From the NCBI GenBank assembly GCA_029008005.1, contig JAQXIX010000035.1, positions 1-64,000 of the forward strand: DNA of 64,000 nt, in the 5' to 3' direction. The notes beneath the pieces were generated by a model, which was given only the letters and a program-made list of their open reading frames with translations, was not told the origin of the DNA and did no database searches. Within the stretch, counting starts at the first letter, position 1. Each line of letters opens with the position of its first letter. The stretch is from Bacillota bacterium. Lineage in GTDB: Bacteria > Bacillota > Clostridia > Peptostreptococcales > Anaerovoracaceae. A program made the translations under genes and the position numbers. Of the stretch, positions 18,238-29,057 are shown piece by piece.

Positions 18238-18689
18238 TGAATATTTACGTAAGCGATGAGGGAAATACTCCGGAAGAACTGCTGAATGCTTTCGAAAGAG
18301 CGGCGGAAATGTGCCTTGACAGAGAAGAACTTTCACATGAAAATGCGGAAATCAGTCTGTCATTTGTGAATCTTGATGAGATACACGTACTTAACAGGGA
18401 ATACAGAGGTGTGGACAGGCCGACAGATGTGTTGTCCTTCCCTATGTATGAGAGTTTTGAGGATATAGATGATGAAATGCCGTATCTTCTGGGAGATGTG
18501 GTAATATGTATGGATAAGGTGGAAAGTCAGGCAGCGGAATTCGGCCACTCTAGAGAAAGAGAGGCGGTATATCTCTTTACACACAGTATTCTTCATCTGC
18601 TTGGATATGACCATGAAGAGGAAAGCGACAGGAAGGTCATGCGCGGCATTGAGGAAGAAATAATGGAGGAAATGAAAATAACGAGATGA
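18237..18689 (+). CDS. ybeY: rRNA maturation RNase YbeY
   Basis: LNREYRGVDRPTDVLSFPM; HSILHLLGYDHEEE zinc motif. Confidence 0.97.
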   Translation: MNIYVSDEGNTPEELLNAFERAAEMCLDREELSHENAEISLSFVNLDEIHVLNREYRGVDRPTDVLSFPMYESFEDIDDEMPYLLGDVVICMDKVESQAAEFGHSREREAVYLFTHSILHLLGYDHEEESDRKVMRGIEEEIMEEMKITR

Positions 18690-19564
18690 AATCAGGGTTT
18701 ATAGCAATCGTCGGCAGACCGAATGTCGGCAAGTCGACTCTCATGAACGCAGTTCTTGGAGAGAAAATAGCAATAACAACGGATAAACCTCAGACAACAC
18801 GTAATGCAATAAGAGGCATATACACTGAGGGAGATCTTCAGATGATATTCGTGGACACACCGGGAATTCACAAGCCTAAAAACAAGCTTGGAGAATATAT
18901 GACCGAGATGGCCACAGGTACATTCAGCGAGGTGGATCTGATTATTTTTATCGTGGACGGCTCCATGCGCAAAGGCCCGGGAGACAGGTATATACTTGAA
19001 ATGTTAAAGGAAGTTGATACGCCTGTCATACTCGTTATAAATAAAATAGATAAAATGAGTCCCGATGAATTCAGCAGTTTATATTCCGAATATGAGGAAA
19101 CAGGCATGTTCAGAGAAATACTGGGAACATCGGCGACAGAAGGAATAAATATTGATCGTGTAATTTCAACATGTGCAGGGTTTATGGATGAGGGTCCGAT
19201 GTATTTCCCTGAAGATATGGTAACGGAAGATCCTCTCAGATTCATTGTAAGCGAAATCATAAGGGAGAAAATTCTGCTCTATCTTAGAGATGAAGTTCCT
19301 CATGGAGTCGCAGTTGAAATCGAACAGTATATTGAGGAAGAAAATCTGACGAGAATATCAGCAGTTATTTACTGCGAGAAAAAATCGCACAAGGGGATGA
19401 TAATCGGCAAAGGCGGTCGCAAGCTCAAGGGAATAGGCAAGAGCGCCAGAGAAGAAATCGAAGGTCTGGTGGGAACCAGAGTGTTCCTTGAAACATGGGT
19501 AAAAGTCAGAGAAAACTGGAGAGACAGTGATATTGCACTGAGTAATTTCGGATACAAGGAATAA
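18686..19564 (+). CDS. era: GTPase Era
   Basis: GRPNVGKSTLMNAVLGEKIAITTDKPQTTRN; DTPGIHKPKNKLGEYM; KH domain KGMIIGKGGRKLK. Confidence 0.98.
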   Translation: MKSGFIAIVGRPNVGKSTLMNAVLGEKIAITTDKPQTTRNAIRGIYTEGDLQMIFVDTPGIHKPKNKLGEYMTEMATGTFSEVDLIIFIVDGSMRKGPGDRYILEMLKEVDTPVILVINKIDKMSPDEFSSLYSEYEETGMFREILGTSATEGINIDRVISTCAGFMDEGPMYFPEDMVTEDPLRFIVSEIIREKILLYLRDEVPHGVAVEIEQYIEEENLTRISAVIYCEKKSHKGMIIGKGGRKLKGIGKSAREEIEGLVGTRVFLETWVKVRENWRDSDIALSNFGYKE

Positions 19565-20313
19565 TGAGAACAGAAACAGAGGGAATTGTTCTTAAACAGA
19601 TAAAAACTTCATACGGCAGGAGAATTGTTCATCTTTTTACTTCCGATTTCGGTAAAATAAGTGCGGGGACTTCTCTGGGAGACAAGGGCCGGAACAGAAA
19701 TACTCTGGCATTGCAGCCTTTTACTCTGGGAAAATACAGGCTATTTAAAAACAGGGACATGTATAACATCGATTTCGCCGAAGTAGTGAGAAGCCACTAT
19801 TCCATAGGCGAAGATGTCGATAAGTACATGAGAGGCGCATATGTACTGGAATATACCGAAAAAGTACTGCCTGAGGAAATGCCTGCTCCGGGAATGTTCA
19901 GGCTGCTTCTTGATTTCTTCGATGCTCTCGAGAAAAGAAACAGAGGAATAGGAACTCTCGTGCTGGCGTATCAGACAAAGGTCTTCGCAGAGACAGGAGT
20001 TTTCCCTTCTCTCGACAGATGTTCGTCATGCGGTAAAGATATTTCGGAAGAGGACACAAAGGCAGGAATAAACTTCTGCACCGAAAGCGGAGGGGTTCTT
20101 TGCAAACAGTGTGTAAAAGAAATCAATTCATTGATTCACTGCACTAAATTTGATATAATCAGTATATTGAAATATTTTGCGAATAATTCGCTGAAAAATT
20201 TGGAAAATGTGGCACTTAATGAGAAAACCGGATTGGAACTTGAGAAGATAATCAGAGAATATTCGGAATATCATTTGAACACTTCTAACATTAAGAGCGA
20301 GAAGCTCATATAA
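19564..20313 (+). CDS. recO: DNA repair protein RecO
   Basis: TEGIVLKQIKTSYGRRIVHLFTSDFGKISAGTSLGDKGRN; zinc finger CSSCGKD...CKQC. Confidence 0.93.
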   Translation: MRTETEGIVLKQIKTSYGRRIVHLFTSDFGKISAGTSLGDKGRNRNTLALQPFTLGKYRLFKNRDMYNIDFAEVVRSHYSIGEDVDKYMRGAYVLEYTEKVLPEEMPAPGMFRLLLDFFDALEKRNRGIGTLVLAYQTKVFAETGVFPSLDRCSSCGKDISEEDTKAGINFCTESGGVLCKQCVKEINSLIHCTKFDIISILKYFANNSLKNLENVALNEKTGLELEKIIREYSEYHLNTSNIKSEKLI

Positions 20314-20333
20314 ACTTAAAAGGAGGTAGACAC

Positions 20334-21155
20334 ATGGAAATCACATTAGAAAAGATTGAACTGGTCAAGGACAGAACGGGAGTAACATACGCAGAAGCAA
20401 AGAAGGCTCTCGAAGATGCGGACGGCAGTGTTGTTGATGCAATCATCGCGATTGAAGAAACAGTTAATGCTGGTTCCAAAGGTAGGGGATTCGGAGAAAA
20501 AGGACAGGCGCTTTTCGCAAGTCTCAAAGAACTAATTAAGAAGGGGAATGTAGCGAGAATTCAGGTTAAGCGCGATTCGGAAATAATAATAAATGTACCG
20601 GTTAATGCCGGAATTGTGGGAATATGTATTGCACCGCTTGCATCAGTTGTAGCTATTGTTGCTGCTTTTGGATTCAAGTGCACCGTTGAGGTTGTAAGAA
20701 CAGACGGAACTATTATAGATGTCAGCGACGCAGTATCGGATACATTACAGACAGCAGTAGAAAAAGGAAATGATACTGCCGAAGTGATTAAAAGCAAAAG
20801 CAAGGAATATTACGAAAAGGCCAAGGACAGTGAAGTAATCGAAAAGGCCGTAAACAAAGGCAAGGAATATATCAACAAAGCCAAGGAAAGCGACATTGCC
20901 GATAAGGCAAGATACAAGGTTGAGGAGATAAAGGATAAAGCCGCTGACATTGAAATAGTCGAAAAAGCAAAAGAAGCGGTAAGCGATACTGCCGAAGCGA
21001 TTAAAACAAAGGCCGGAGAAGTTGCAGAGAAGGTTCGCCCGGACATGGGAGAATTTGATGTAAGCGAAGTGGCTGAAGAAATAGTTGAAGAAGAAAACGA
21101 AAAAGTAGAAGTTGAAGTGGAAGTTGAAGAAACGGAGGAGGAAGTAAAAGAGTAA
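20334..21155 (+). CDS. DUF4342-like protein with UBA/TS-N-like N-terminus and long amphipathic repeat C-terminus
   Basis: [69 protein letters not shown]; repetitive [31 protein letters not shown] tail. Confidence 0.75.
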   Translation: MEITLEKIELVKDRTGVTYAEAKKALEDADGSVVDAIIAIEETVNAGSKGRGFGEKGQALFASLKELIKKGNVARIQVKRDSEIIINVPVNAGIVGICIAPLASVVAIVAAFGFKCTVEVVRTDGTIIDVSDAVSDTLQTAVEKGNDTAEVIKSKSKEYYEKAKDSEVIEKAVNKGKEYINKAKESDIADKARYKVEEIKDKAADIEIVEKAKEAVSDTAEAIKTKAGEVAEKVRPDMGEFDVSEVAEEIVEEENEKVEVEVEVEETEEEVKE

Positions 21156-21156
21156 A

Positions 21157-22557
21157 ATGACGGAAGTAACAATGGAGAAAATTACGGCTCTGGCCAAGAA
21201 TCGCGGATTCATATTCCCGGGATCGGAAATATACGGTGGTCTTGCCAATACGTGGGATTACGGTCCTTTGGGAGTAGAGCTGAAGAACAATGTTAAGGAA
21301 GCATGGAGGAGAAAATTCGTCCAGGAATCAAGATATAATGTAGGTCTTGATGCCGCTATTCTTATGAATCCGGAAACATGGGTGGCATCAGGTCACGTAG
21401 GAGGGTTTTCAGATCCTCTTATTGACTGCAAAGCATGCAAGGCCAGGTTCAGAGCCGACCAGCTTATTGAAGAATATCTGAAAGAGCAGGGAATTACTGA
21501 CGTACAGGTTGACGGATGGTCTAACGAGAAGCTCGAAGCATACATAGCAGAGAAAGGAATTGTCTGTCCTGAATGCGGGAAGTCGGATTTCACGGGAATA
21601 AGACAGTTTAACCTTATGTTCAAAACATTCCAGGGAGTTACCGAGGGATCGGCATCACAGATTTATCTCAGACCGGAAACTGCTCAGGGTATTTTCGTTA
21701 ACTTTAAGAATGTGCAGAGAACTGCCAGAAAGAAAATTCCTTTCGGTATTGCTCAGGTTGGTAAATCCTTCAGAAATGAAATTACTCCGGGAAACTTTAT
21801 ATTCAGAACAAGAGAGTTTGAGCAGATGGAACTGGAATTCTTCTGCAAGCCCGGAACAGAGCTTGAATGGTTCGCATACTGGAAGGATTATTGTTACAAC
21901 TTCCTCAGATCTCTCGGAATCAAAGAAGAGCATATTAAGCTTAGAGATCACGATCCTGAGGAACTGTCACACTATAGTAATGCAACAACAGACATTGAAT
22001 TTCTTTTCCCGTTTGGATGGGGTGAACTCTGGGGCATAGCATCCAGAACTGATTTTGACCTTATGGCACATCAGAACCACTCGGGACAGGATATGAGTTA
22101 CCTTGATCCTGAAACAAACGAGAAATACGTTCCGTACTGTATCGAACCTTCAGTCGGAGTTGAGAGAATGCTTCTGGCATTCCTGGCAGATGCGTATGAT
22201 GAAGAAGTCCTTACAGATTCCAAGGGTAAAGAAGATATCCGTAAGGTGCTCAGACTGCATCCTGCACTTGCACCGTTTAAGGCAGCAGTACTTCCTCTCA
22301 GCAAGAAGCTTGAAGAGACTGCAATTCCTGTTTATGAAGAACTGCAGAAATACTTCAGAGTTGATTACGACGCGGCAGGCTCAATCGGCAAACGTTACAG
22401 AAGAGAAGACGAAATCGGAACACCGTTCTGTATTTGCGTTGACTTCGATACTTCCGAAGACGGATGTGTTACAGTAAGAGACAGAGATACAATGGAACAG
22501 GTAAGAATACCGGTTAGCGAAATCAGAAGCTACGTTGAAGAAAGGCTTGTTTTCTGA
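21157..22557 (+). CDS. glyS: Glycyl-tRNA synthetase (single-chain type)
   Basis: [62 protein letters not shown]. Confidence 0.98.
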   Translation: MTEVTMEKITALAKNRGFIFPGSEIYGGLANTWDYGPLGVELKNNVKEAWRRKFVQESRYNVGLDAAILMNPETWVASGHVGGFSDPLIDCKACKARFRADQLIEEYLKEQGITDVQVDGWSNEKLEAYIAEKGIVCPECGKSDFTGIRQFNLMFKTFQGVTEGSASQIYLRPETAQGIFVNFKNVQRTARKKIPFGIAQVGKSFRNEITPGNFIFRTREFEQMELEFFCKPGTELEWFAYWKDYCYNFLRSLGIKEEHIKLRDHDPEELSHYSNATTDIEFLFPFGWGELWGIASRTDFDLMAHQNHSGQDMSYLDPETNEKYVPYCIEPSVGVERMLLAFLADAYDEEVLTDSKGKEDIRKVLRLHPALAPFKAAVLPLSKKLEETAIPVYEELQKYFRVDYDAAGSIGKRYRREDEIGTPFCICVDFDTSEDGCVTVRDRDTMEQVRIPVSEIRSYVEERLVF

Positions 22558-22585
22558 TAGATAATAAAGTTAAAAGGAGAGAAAA

Positions 22586-25207
22586 ATGAAAAAATTCGTT
22601 TATTCGTTCAATGAAGGCTCAAAGGACATGAGAGATCTTCTGGGCGGCAAGGGAGCAAACTTGGCAGAAATGACAAAGATCGGACTTCCTGTACCGTTCG
22701 GCTTCACAGTAACAACAGAAGCCTGCACAAGGTACTATGAAGAAGGTCAGACAATCGGTCAGGATATCGTTGATGATATCTATGCTAAACTGTCAGATCT
22801 GGAAAATGTTACAGAGAAGAAATTCGGCGATGCGTCAAATCCACTTCTCGTATCAGTTCGTTCAGGTGCTAAGATTTCAATGCCGGGAATGATGGACACA
22901 ATTCTTAATCTGGGACTTAATGACGAAACAGTAGAAGGCCTTTCGGCACTTACTGAAAATCCTAGATTCGCATATGACAGCTACAGAAGATTCATGCAGA
23001 TGTTCGGAGATGTTGTAATGGGCATTTCAAAGAGCAAGTATGATGAAATATTCGATGGAAAGAAAGAAGCGAAAGGCGTTGAATTTGACGTAGATCTTGA
23101 TGTTGACGATCTGAAAGAGATAATTGTCGGATACAAGGAACTGTACAAGAAGGAAATCGGAAAAGACTTCCCGCAGGATCCAAAAGAACAGCTTATGGAA
23201 GCAGTAAAGGCAGTATTCAGATCATGGAACACAGAGAGAGCTATTCTTTACAGACAGCTGAACGATATTCCAGATCACATCGGAACAGCAGTAAACGTTC
23301 AGTCAATGGTATTCGGCAACATGGGTGACACATCAGGAACAGGTGTTGCATTCACAAGATCACCGGTAAACGGAGAAAAGGCAATATTCGGAGAATTCCT
23401 TGTAAATGCACAGGGAGAAGACGTAGTAGCCGGAATCAGAACACCGCAGCCTATAGCTGAAATGGCAGAAGCATTCCCTCAGGTATATGATGACTTCATG
23501 AAGATTGCTTCAGTTCTCGAAAACCACTACACAGATATGCAGGACATGGAGTTTACAGTTGAAAGAGGCAAGCTCTTCATGCTCCAGACAAGAAACGGCA
23601 AGAGAACAGCTACATCAGCTGTTAAGATTGCTGTTGACATGCAGGCAGAAGGTCTTATCGACAAGGAAACTGCAGTAATGAGAATAGAACCTGCAATGAT
23701 CGACCAGCTTCTTCACCCGATGTTTGATGACGACGAACTCAAGAGCGCAGAGAAGATGACAAAGGGTCTTCCTGCATCACCGGGAGCTGCATGCGGTAAG
23801 ATATACTTCAATGCTGCAGATGCAGAAGCGGCAGCAGCAAACGGAGAAAAGGTAATTCTCGTAAGACTTGAAACTTCACCGGAAGACCTGGCCGGAATGG
23901 TTGCGGCAGAAGGTATCCTCACAGCAAGAGGCGGAATGACATCACATGCGGCAGTAGTAGCCAGAGGAATGGGTAAGTGCTGCGTATCGGGATGTTCGGA
24001 AATCAAGGTTGACGAAGCAGGCAAGAAGCTTGTAATCGGTGATGATACATTTGTTGAAGGCGATTACATTTCACTGAACGGAACAACAGGTGATGTCCTC
24101 AAGGGTGAAGTTAAGACAGTACCTCCTGAACTTTCGGGAGACTTCGGAACAATCATGAAGTGGGCTGATGAAATCAGAACGCTTAAGGTAAGAACAAACG
24201 CAGATAATCCAAGAGACGCTCACCAGGCTGTAGAATTCGGTGCAGAAGGTATTGGACTTTGCAGAACAGAGCACATGTTCTTCGAAGAAGAGAGAATTCC
24301 TGCAATCAGAAGAATGATTATGGCAGATACTGTAGAAGAAAGAGAAGAAGCACTCGGATTCCTGTTGCCATATCAGAAGGGCGACTTCAAGGGAATCTAT
24401 GAAGCGATGGAAGAAAGACCTGTTACAATCAGACTTCTTGACCCACCTCTCCATGAGTTTATTCCGCACACTGACGAAGAACTCCATGAACTGGCAGCAC
24501 AGATCGGTAAGCCGTACGAAAAGCTTGCCAAGAAAGCTGAAGAACTTCACGAGTTCAACCCTATGCTGGGACATAGAGGATGCAGACTGGCAGTTACATA
24601 TCCTGAAATAGCTAAGATGCAGACAGAAGCTATTATTATTGCTGCTATCGAAGTTAAGAAAGAAAAGGGATATGACATCGTTCCTGAAATAATGATTCCG
24701 CTTGTTGGAAGCAAGAAGGAACTGGCTGACGTTAAGAAGACTGTAGTTGAGACAATTGACGCAGTATTTGAACGTGAAGGCGTGAAGCTTGATTATATGG
24801 TAGGTACAATGATCGAGATTCCTAGAGCTGCTCTGACAGCAGATGAAATTGCCGAAGAAGCTGAATTCTTCTCATTCGGTACTAATGACCTTACTCAGAT
24901 GGGATTCGGATTCTCAAGAGATGACACAGGCAACATCATTAAGGAATACAAGGAAAAGGGTATATTCGAAGACGATCCGTTCCAGAGCATTGATCAGACA
25001 GGTATCGGCAAGCTGGTGAAGATGGCTGTTGAACTTGGTAAGGCAACTAGACCTAACATTAAGCTGGGAATCTGCGGAGAACACGGTGGAGATCCTAAAT
25101 CAATCGATTTCTGCCACAGAGTCGGACTTCAGTATGTATCCTGCTCACCGTTCAGAGTTCCTATTGCCAGACTGGCAGCAGCTCAGGCAGCAATTAATAA
25201 CAGATAA
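22586..25207 (+). CDS. ppdK: Pyruvate, phosphate dikinase
   Basis: LLGGKGANLAEMTKIGLPVPFGFTVTTEAC; GGMTSHAAVVARGMGKCCVSGC; SFGTNDLTQMGFGFSRDD. Confidence 0.98.
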   Translation: MKKFVYSFNEGSKDMRDLLGGKGANLAEMTKIGLPVPFGFTVTTEACTRYYEEGQTIGQDIVDDIYAKLSDLENVTEKKFGDASNPLLVSVRSGAKISMPGMMDTILNLGLNDETVEGLSALTENPRFAYDSYRRFMQMFGDVVMGISKSKYDEIFDGKKEAKGVEFDVDLDVDDLKEIIVGYKELYKKEIGKDFPQDPKEQLMEAVKAVFRSWNTERAILYRQLNDIPDHIGTAVNVQSMVFGNMGDTSGTGVAFTRSPVNGEKAIFGEFLVNAQGEDVVAGIRTPQPIAEMAEAFPQVYDDFMKIASVLENHYTDMQDMEFTVERGKLFMLQTRNGKRTATSAVKIAVDMQAEGLIDKETAVMRIEPAMIDQLLHPMFDDDELKSAEKMTKGLPASPGAACGKIYFNAADAEAAAANGEKVILVRLETSPEDLAGMVAAEGILTARGGMTSHAAVVARGMGKCCVSGCSEIKVDEAGKKLVIGDDTFVEGDYISLNGTTGDVLKGEVKTVPPELSGDFGTIMKWADEIRTLKVRTNADNPRDAHQAVEFGAEGIGLCRTEHMFFEEERIPAIRRMIMADTVEEREEALGFLLPYQKGDFKGIYEAMEERPVTIRLLDPPLHEFIPHTDEELHELAAQIGKPYEKLAKKAEELHEFNPMLGHRGCRLAVTYPEIAKMQTEAIIIAAIEVKKEKGYDIVPEIMIPLVGSKKELADVKKTVVETIDAVFEREGVKLDYMVGTMIEIPRAALTADEIAEEAEFFSFGTNDLTQMGFGFSRDDTGNIIKEYKEKGIFEDDPFQSIDQTGIGKLVKMAVELGKATRPNIKLGICGEHGGDPKSIDFCHRVGLQYVSCSPFRVPIARLAAAQAAINNR

Positions 25208-25223
25208 GGTTATATGAATTAAA

Positions 25224-25263
25224 AAATGACTGTTACTCTAAGCGATTAGGGTAACAGTCATTT
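25224..25263. terminator. Long inverted repeat after ppdK
   Basis: AAATGACTGTTACTCTAA...TTAGGGTAACAGTCATTT; no clear U tract. Confidence 0.5.
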
Positions 25264-25316
25264 GAATATTGATTATCAGGATCTGAGTGTTTTTTCAAGG
25301 CAATGAGGTAGAAACA

Positions 25317-26114
25317 ATGAAAAAAAGATTTATTGCGTTTGCGTTGGTTTTAGTATTATTGATTCCTAACAGTGTATTTGCATTAGAAAACATTGATGAA
25401 CAGGAGCCGAGCGAAGTTGTTCCACAAGATTACAAGTCTGGGGCGTCTGAAGTTGTTCCACAAGGTTACGAGTATGAGTCACATTGTACACATGAAGGTA
25501 TGAGCACAGAGTGTTGGGAAATTGATTCGTATTATCATGAAAAAAGTGAGTATTGTTATTATTGTAATGAATCTACATCAGTAAAAGAAAAACATACAAT
25601 GGAATGGCATAAAGTATATGGGGATGATTACGATTGTGATAGTGAGAAAGTATATTGGATGTACTATTGCCCGGAATGTCTATATAAAGAATTTGATGGA
25701 CGTTTATACTATACAATGGCATATAAGAATTCCAAAAAGATTAAGATTTATCTTGCAGGAAAGGTGTGCAATGGGGATGTAATCAAAGTAAAAATCGGAA
25801 AGAAAACGTATAAAAAAACTTTATGGAAATCTGAAAATCCTGTTGTCAGTATAAAAATAAAAAAACCGAGGAAGAATTCTAAAATTTATGTTTACTTATA
25901 TCATAGAGGAAAAAAAATATATCTTGATTATGAATATGTAATGACAAGTGAAAATCCTCGAAAAGGAATGACAAAAAAACAGGTTAAGTACTATACGACC
26001 TGGGGAAGTCCGGACAGTACAAGAAGCGCGTCGGGAGGATACAGTTATTGGTTCTGGGATGACGGCACTTACGTTGTGTTTAAACATGGACGAGTAAAAA
26101 AATGGTATGGTTAA
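25317..26114 (+). CDS. Secreted protein with Cys-rich module and SmpA/OmlA-like C-terminal motif
   Basis: Signal peptide MKKRFIAFALVLVLLIPNSVFA; CYYC and CPEC pairs; C-term RKGMTKKQVKYYTTWGSPDSTRSASGGYSYWFWDDGTYVVFKHGRVKKWYG. Confidence 0.6.
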   Translation: MKKRFIAFALVLVLLIPNSVFALENIDEQEPSEVVPQDYKSGASEVVPQGYEYESHCTHEGMSTECWEIDSYYHEKSEYCYYCNESTSVKEKHTMEWHKVYGDDYDCDSEKVYWMYYCPECLYKEFDGRLYYTMAYKNSKKIKIYLAGKVCNGDVIKVKIGKKTYKKTLWKSENPVVSIKIKKPRKNSKIYVYLYHRGKKIYLDYEYVMTSENPRKGMTKKQVKYYTTWGSPDSTRSASGGYSYWFWDDGTYVVFKHGRVKKWYG

Positions 26115-26147
26115 TGAATAAAATATGAACATGGATTTGAAATGATG

Positions 26148-26190
26148 AAAGGCTCTGACGACTAGTGAAAGACTGGTTGTCAGGGCTTTT
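26148..26190. terminator. Bidirectional terminator-like hairpin between convergent genes
   Basis: AAAGGCTCTGACGACTAGT...ACTGGTTGTCAGGGCTTTT. Confidence 0.7.
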
Positions 26191-26665
26191 ATATAATAAG
26201 AACGACTCCGTAAGTTATGAAGAACACTACGAGACCGGCTGTAACTACACCTGCGAAAATTACAGGGAAGGCTTTTTTGATTCTGATATCAAAAATTGCA
26301 GCTACGAGAGAGCCTGTCCATGCGCCTGTTCCGGGAAGAGGAATGGCTACCAGGAAGAAGAGACCTATAAGCTCGTATTTTTTGATTTTTTCTTCATGTT
26401 TAAATGCTTTGCCTTCTAATTTTTCGGCTATTTTGGCAAACTTAGGGAATTTTTTCATCCAGTCGAATATCTTTCTTATGAAAAGAATGATAAAGGGAAC
26501 CGGAACCATATTGCCTGCGATGCTGACAACAAGAGAAAGCCATGGGTCGAGGCCCATGCCCACGCCTATGGGCAGAGCTCCTCTTAATTCTATTATCGGC
26601 ACCATTGATACGGCAAAGGTACAGAGGATTTTACCGGCAAGTGTATTGAATAGCCATGAAAACAT
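26189..26665 (-). CDS. COG2426-type small multidrug export family membrane protein
   Basis: VPIIELRGALPIGVGMGL and AIPLPGTGAWTGSLVAAIF. Confidence 0.88.
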   Translation of the reverse strand: MFSWLFNTLAGKILCTFAVSMVPIIELRGALPIGVGMGLDPWLSLVVSIAGNMVPVPFIILFIRKIFDWMKKFPKFAKIAEKLEGKAFKHEEKIKKYELIGLFFLVAIPLPGTGAWTGSLVAAIFDIRIKKAFPVIFAGVVTAGLVVFFITYGVVLII

Positions 26666-26703
26666 ATATTATATCTCCTAATTCCAAATTTATTTATTCA
26701 AGA

Positions 26704-27819
26704 TTATTTAAGTGCTTCCTTCAGACTGTCTTCATATGGCGGTCTGAGTATTCCTTTTTCTGTTATTATCGCTGTAATAAGATTATTATCGGTTACATCG
26801 AAGGCCGGATTCATGCATTTAACGCCTTCCGGAGCCATAGGTTTTTCGTAGAATTTCTCGCGTATTTCCTCAGGGTTTCTCTCTTCAATCGGAATGTCGG
26901 CTCCCGAAGGACAGTTTAAGTCAACAGTCGAAGTGGGACCGAGAACGTAGAAAGGAATTCCGTAATGTTTAGCGAGAACAGCTACACCGGAAGTACCTAT
27001 TTTATTAGCTGTATCTCCGTTGGCGGCGATTCTGTCACAACCGACGAAACATGCGTTTACAAGGCCTTTGCTCATAACATACGATGCCATGTTGTCACAG
27101 ATAAGCGTCACATCCACACCGGCTTTCATAAGTTCATAGGTTGTGAGGCGGGCACCCTGAAGAAGAGGGCGTGTTTCATCGGAGTAGACTCTGAAGTTAT
27201 ATCCTTTTTCTGCTCCGAGAATGAGCGGCCCGAGAGCTGTACCGTATTCGGATGTAGCCAGAGGACCGGCATTGCAGTGAGTTAGAATTCCATCACCGTA
27301 TTTAAGAAGCGAAAGACCGAATTCCGAAATATTCCGGCACATGCGGATATCTTCTTCGCATATTAAAAGGGCTTCATTCATAATGGCTCCGGCCAGTGCA
27401 CCGTGTCCGGCATTCACATTGAGTACGCCCGGATTACTTTGTCTTACACGGTGCATTTCAACGCGTGCGGCATGTATCACGCGATCGACCGCCCATGCCA
27501 GATTAACGGCAGTCGGCCTGGAGGATTTCAGATATTCTCCGAAATCGATCATAGTCCGCATAAAGGTTTCGTCGGACTTCAGTGAGGAACCGCAGCAGCT
27601 TCTGACAGATTGAGGTTCGGCTTCCGATCCGGCTTTTACTGCCATAGCAAAGGCTGCAAAAATCCCGATGGCAGGAGCGCCTCGCACCTGTAGAGTTTTA
27701 ATGGCTTCAAAAAATTCTTCAGGTTTCTTAAGCTCGATATATTTTTCTTCTCCCGGAAGCAGCGTCTGATCCAGTATTATTATTCCGTCTTTTTTATCAT
27801 TAAATCTAATATTGTTCAT
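26704..27819 (-). CDS. mtnA: S-methyl-5-thioribose-1-phosphate isomerase
   Basis: [69 protein letters not shown]. Confidence 0.96.
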   Translation of the reverse strand: MNNIRFNDKKDGIIILDQTLLPGEEKYIELKKPEEFFEAIKTLQVRGAPAIGIFAAFAMAVKAGSEAEPQSVRSCCGSSLKSDETFMRTMIDFGEYLKSSRPTAVNLAWAVDRVIHAARVEMHRVRQSNPGVLNVNAGHGALAGAIMNEALLICEEDIRMCRNISEFGLSLLKYGDGILTHCNAGPLATSEYGTALGPLILGAEKGYNFRVYSDETRPLLQGARLTTYELMKAGVDVTLICDNMASYVMSKGLVNACFVGCDRIAANGDTANKIGTSGVAVLAKHYGIPFYVLGPTSTVDLNCPSGADIPIEERNPEEIREKFYEKPMAPEGVKCMNPAFDVTDNNLITAIITEKGILRPPYEDSLKEALK

Positions 27820-27853
27820 GGGACAAGTATACCATATATTGCGGAATGATTCA

Positions 27854-27882
27854 TTGACAAAAAATGATGCTCAATGTACAAT
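27854..27882 (+). promoter_or_regulatory. Sigma70-type promoter TTGACA-N17-TACAAT
   Basis: Read directly; upstream of the P-loop-like gene. Confidence 0.75.
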
Positions 27883-27920
27883 AATTCCATACAATGGAAA
27901 ATATTGGAAGGGGGATAATT

Positions 27921-29030
27921 ATGGAAACGATATCGGTAGCAATAGTATCATCTGATATGGAATATGCAAAGGCTCTTGGAGCAGGAATGATTAATGTTTA
28001 CAGGGATTTCGCAATCAGAATAGCCGACAGCAGGGATTTTGTTAAAGAATGGGTGGAGTATAAGGGAAAAGAAGTGTATTACAAAAAATACGATGTTGTT
28101 CTGTGGGCTGACAGAGAGGCCGGAAGCGTTTACGGAGACAATATAGTATGGATGACTGATAAAATATCCGAGACAAGAAAGGACAGAAGAAACAGGAAGT
28201 TCGCAATATATAAATACAGTTCGGCTCAGGCTACAGTTGCGGCTGTTTTCGATATATACATGATGCTTACAGGAAGAAGAGCCGTGAATATCCGAAAGGA
28301 TTCAATAGGAATATACGGTTTCTCATCATGGCAGGGCGGGTGCGGATGCACTACTGCGGCTCTCGCCTTTGCGCAGGAAATGCAGAGATTCAGAGGTAAG
28401 AAGGTTATGTATATCAGCCTCGAGACAATAGAATCTACTGGTTTGTATTTTCCTGAGGTGGAGGGCTGCAGGACTACAGCCGAGTATCTGTACAGGCTTC
28501 TTAAGGAAAAAGACAATGGGATTCTGCCTGCCGAAAAGGGAAATGAAATTCCTTTTCTCGACAGCTACATTGTCAGAGATCTCTATGGGGTAGAAGCTTT
28601 TGCACCTGCGAGAGGAATGAATCCGCTGCCGGGTCTGAAGGAGAAAGACATGCAGTGTCTGATTGCGTCAATTGCAGACAGCGGCAGATATGATGTTCTG
28701 ACAATAGATCTGGGCACGTGTGTTACAGAGGCTGCTCTGGCGGCGGGCCGGCTGGCTGAGAAAATAATATGTGTTACAGAAGAAAAAGACGTGACGGCCA
28801 GAGAGGGGCAGTATATGAATCATGTCATGTGTATGACCCATGACGGAAGCAACGATAAGATGATTCGTGTCGTAAACAAATGCAATGAAAAAGATGAGAA
28901 AGAAAATCTGTACATCAGCCGGAATCTCAGTATTGTAAAAGGTGAAATCAAGGAAGTGTTATTAGACGGAGAGTTTGGCAATGACATAAGAAAGCTGGCA
29001 GATGTGATTACAAAACCGGCGGCTATGTAG
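27921..29030 (+). CDS. CpaE/MinD-like P-loop family protein with degenerate Walker A
   Basis: SIGIYGFSSWQGGCGCTTAALAFAQEMQRFRGKKVMYISLE; YDVLTIDLGTCVTEAAL; AGGGGG RBS before ATG 27921. Confidence 0.65.
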   Translation: METISVAIVSSDMEYAKALGAGMINVYRDFAIRIADSRDFVKEWVEYKGKEVYYKKYDVVLWADREAGSVYGDNIVWMTDKISETRKDRRNRKFAIYKYSSAQATVAAVFDIYMMLTGRRAVNIRKDSIGIYGFSSWQGGCGCTTAALAFAQEMQRFRGKKVMYISLETIESTGLYFPEVEGCRTTAEYLYRLLKEKDNGILPAEKGNEIPFLDSYIVRDLYGVEAFAPARGMNPLPGLKEKDMQCLIASIADSGRYDVLTIDLGTCVTEAALAAGRLAEKIICVTEEKDVTAREGQYMNHVMCMTHDGSNDKMIRVVNKCNEKDEKENLYISRNLSIVKGEIKEVLLDGEFGNDIRKLADVITKPAAM

Positions 29031-29057
29031 TATAATAGATGGTGGAAGGGAGGCGCT

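Noticed and set aside
20200-21157. T-box leader for glyS
   Set aside because: glyS follows the DUF4342 gene with essentially no intergenic space, leaving no room for a T-box immediately upstream
26217-26681. 154-aa + strand ORF opposite the COG2426-like membrane protein
   Set aside because: The minus-strand frame has TM segments and family motifs; the + frame is its shadow
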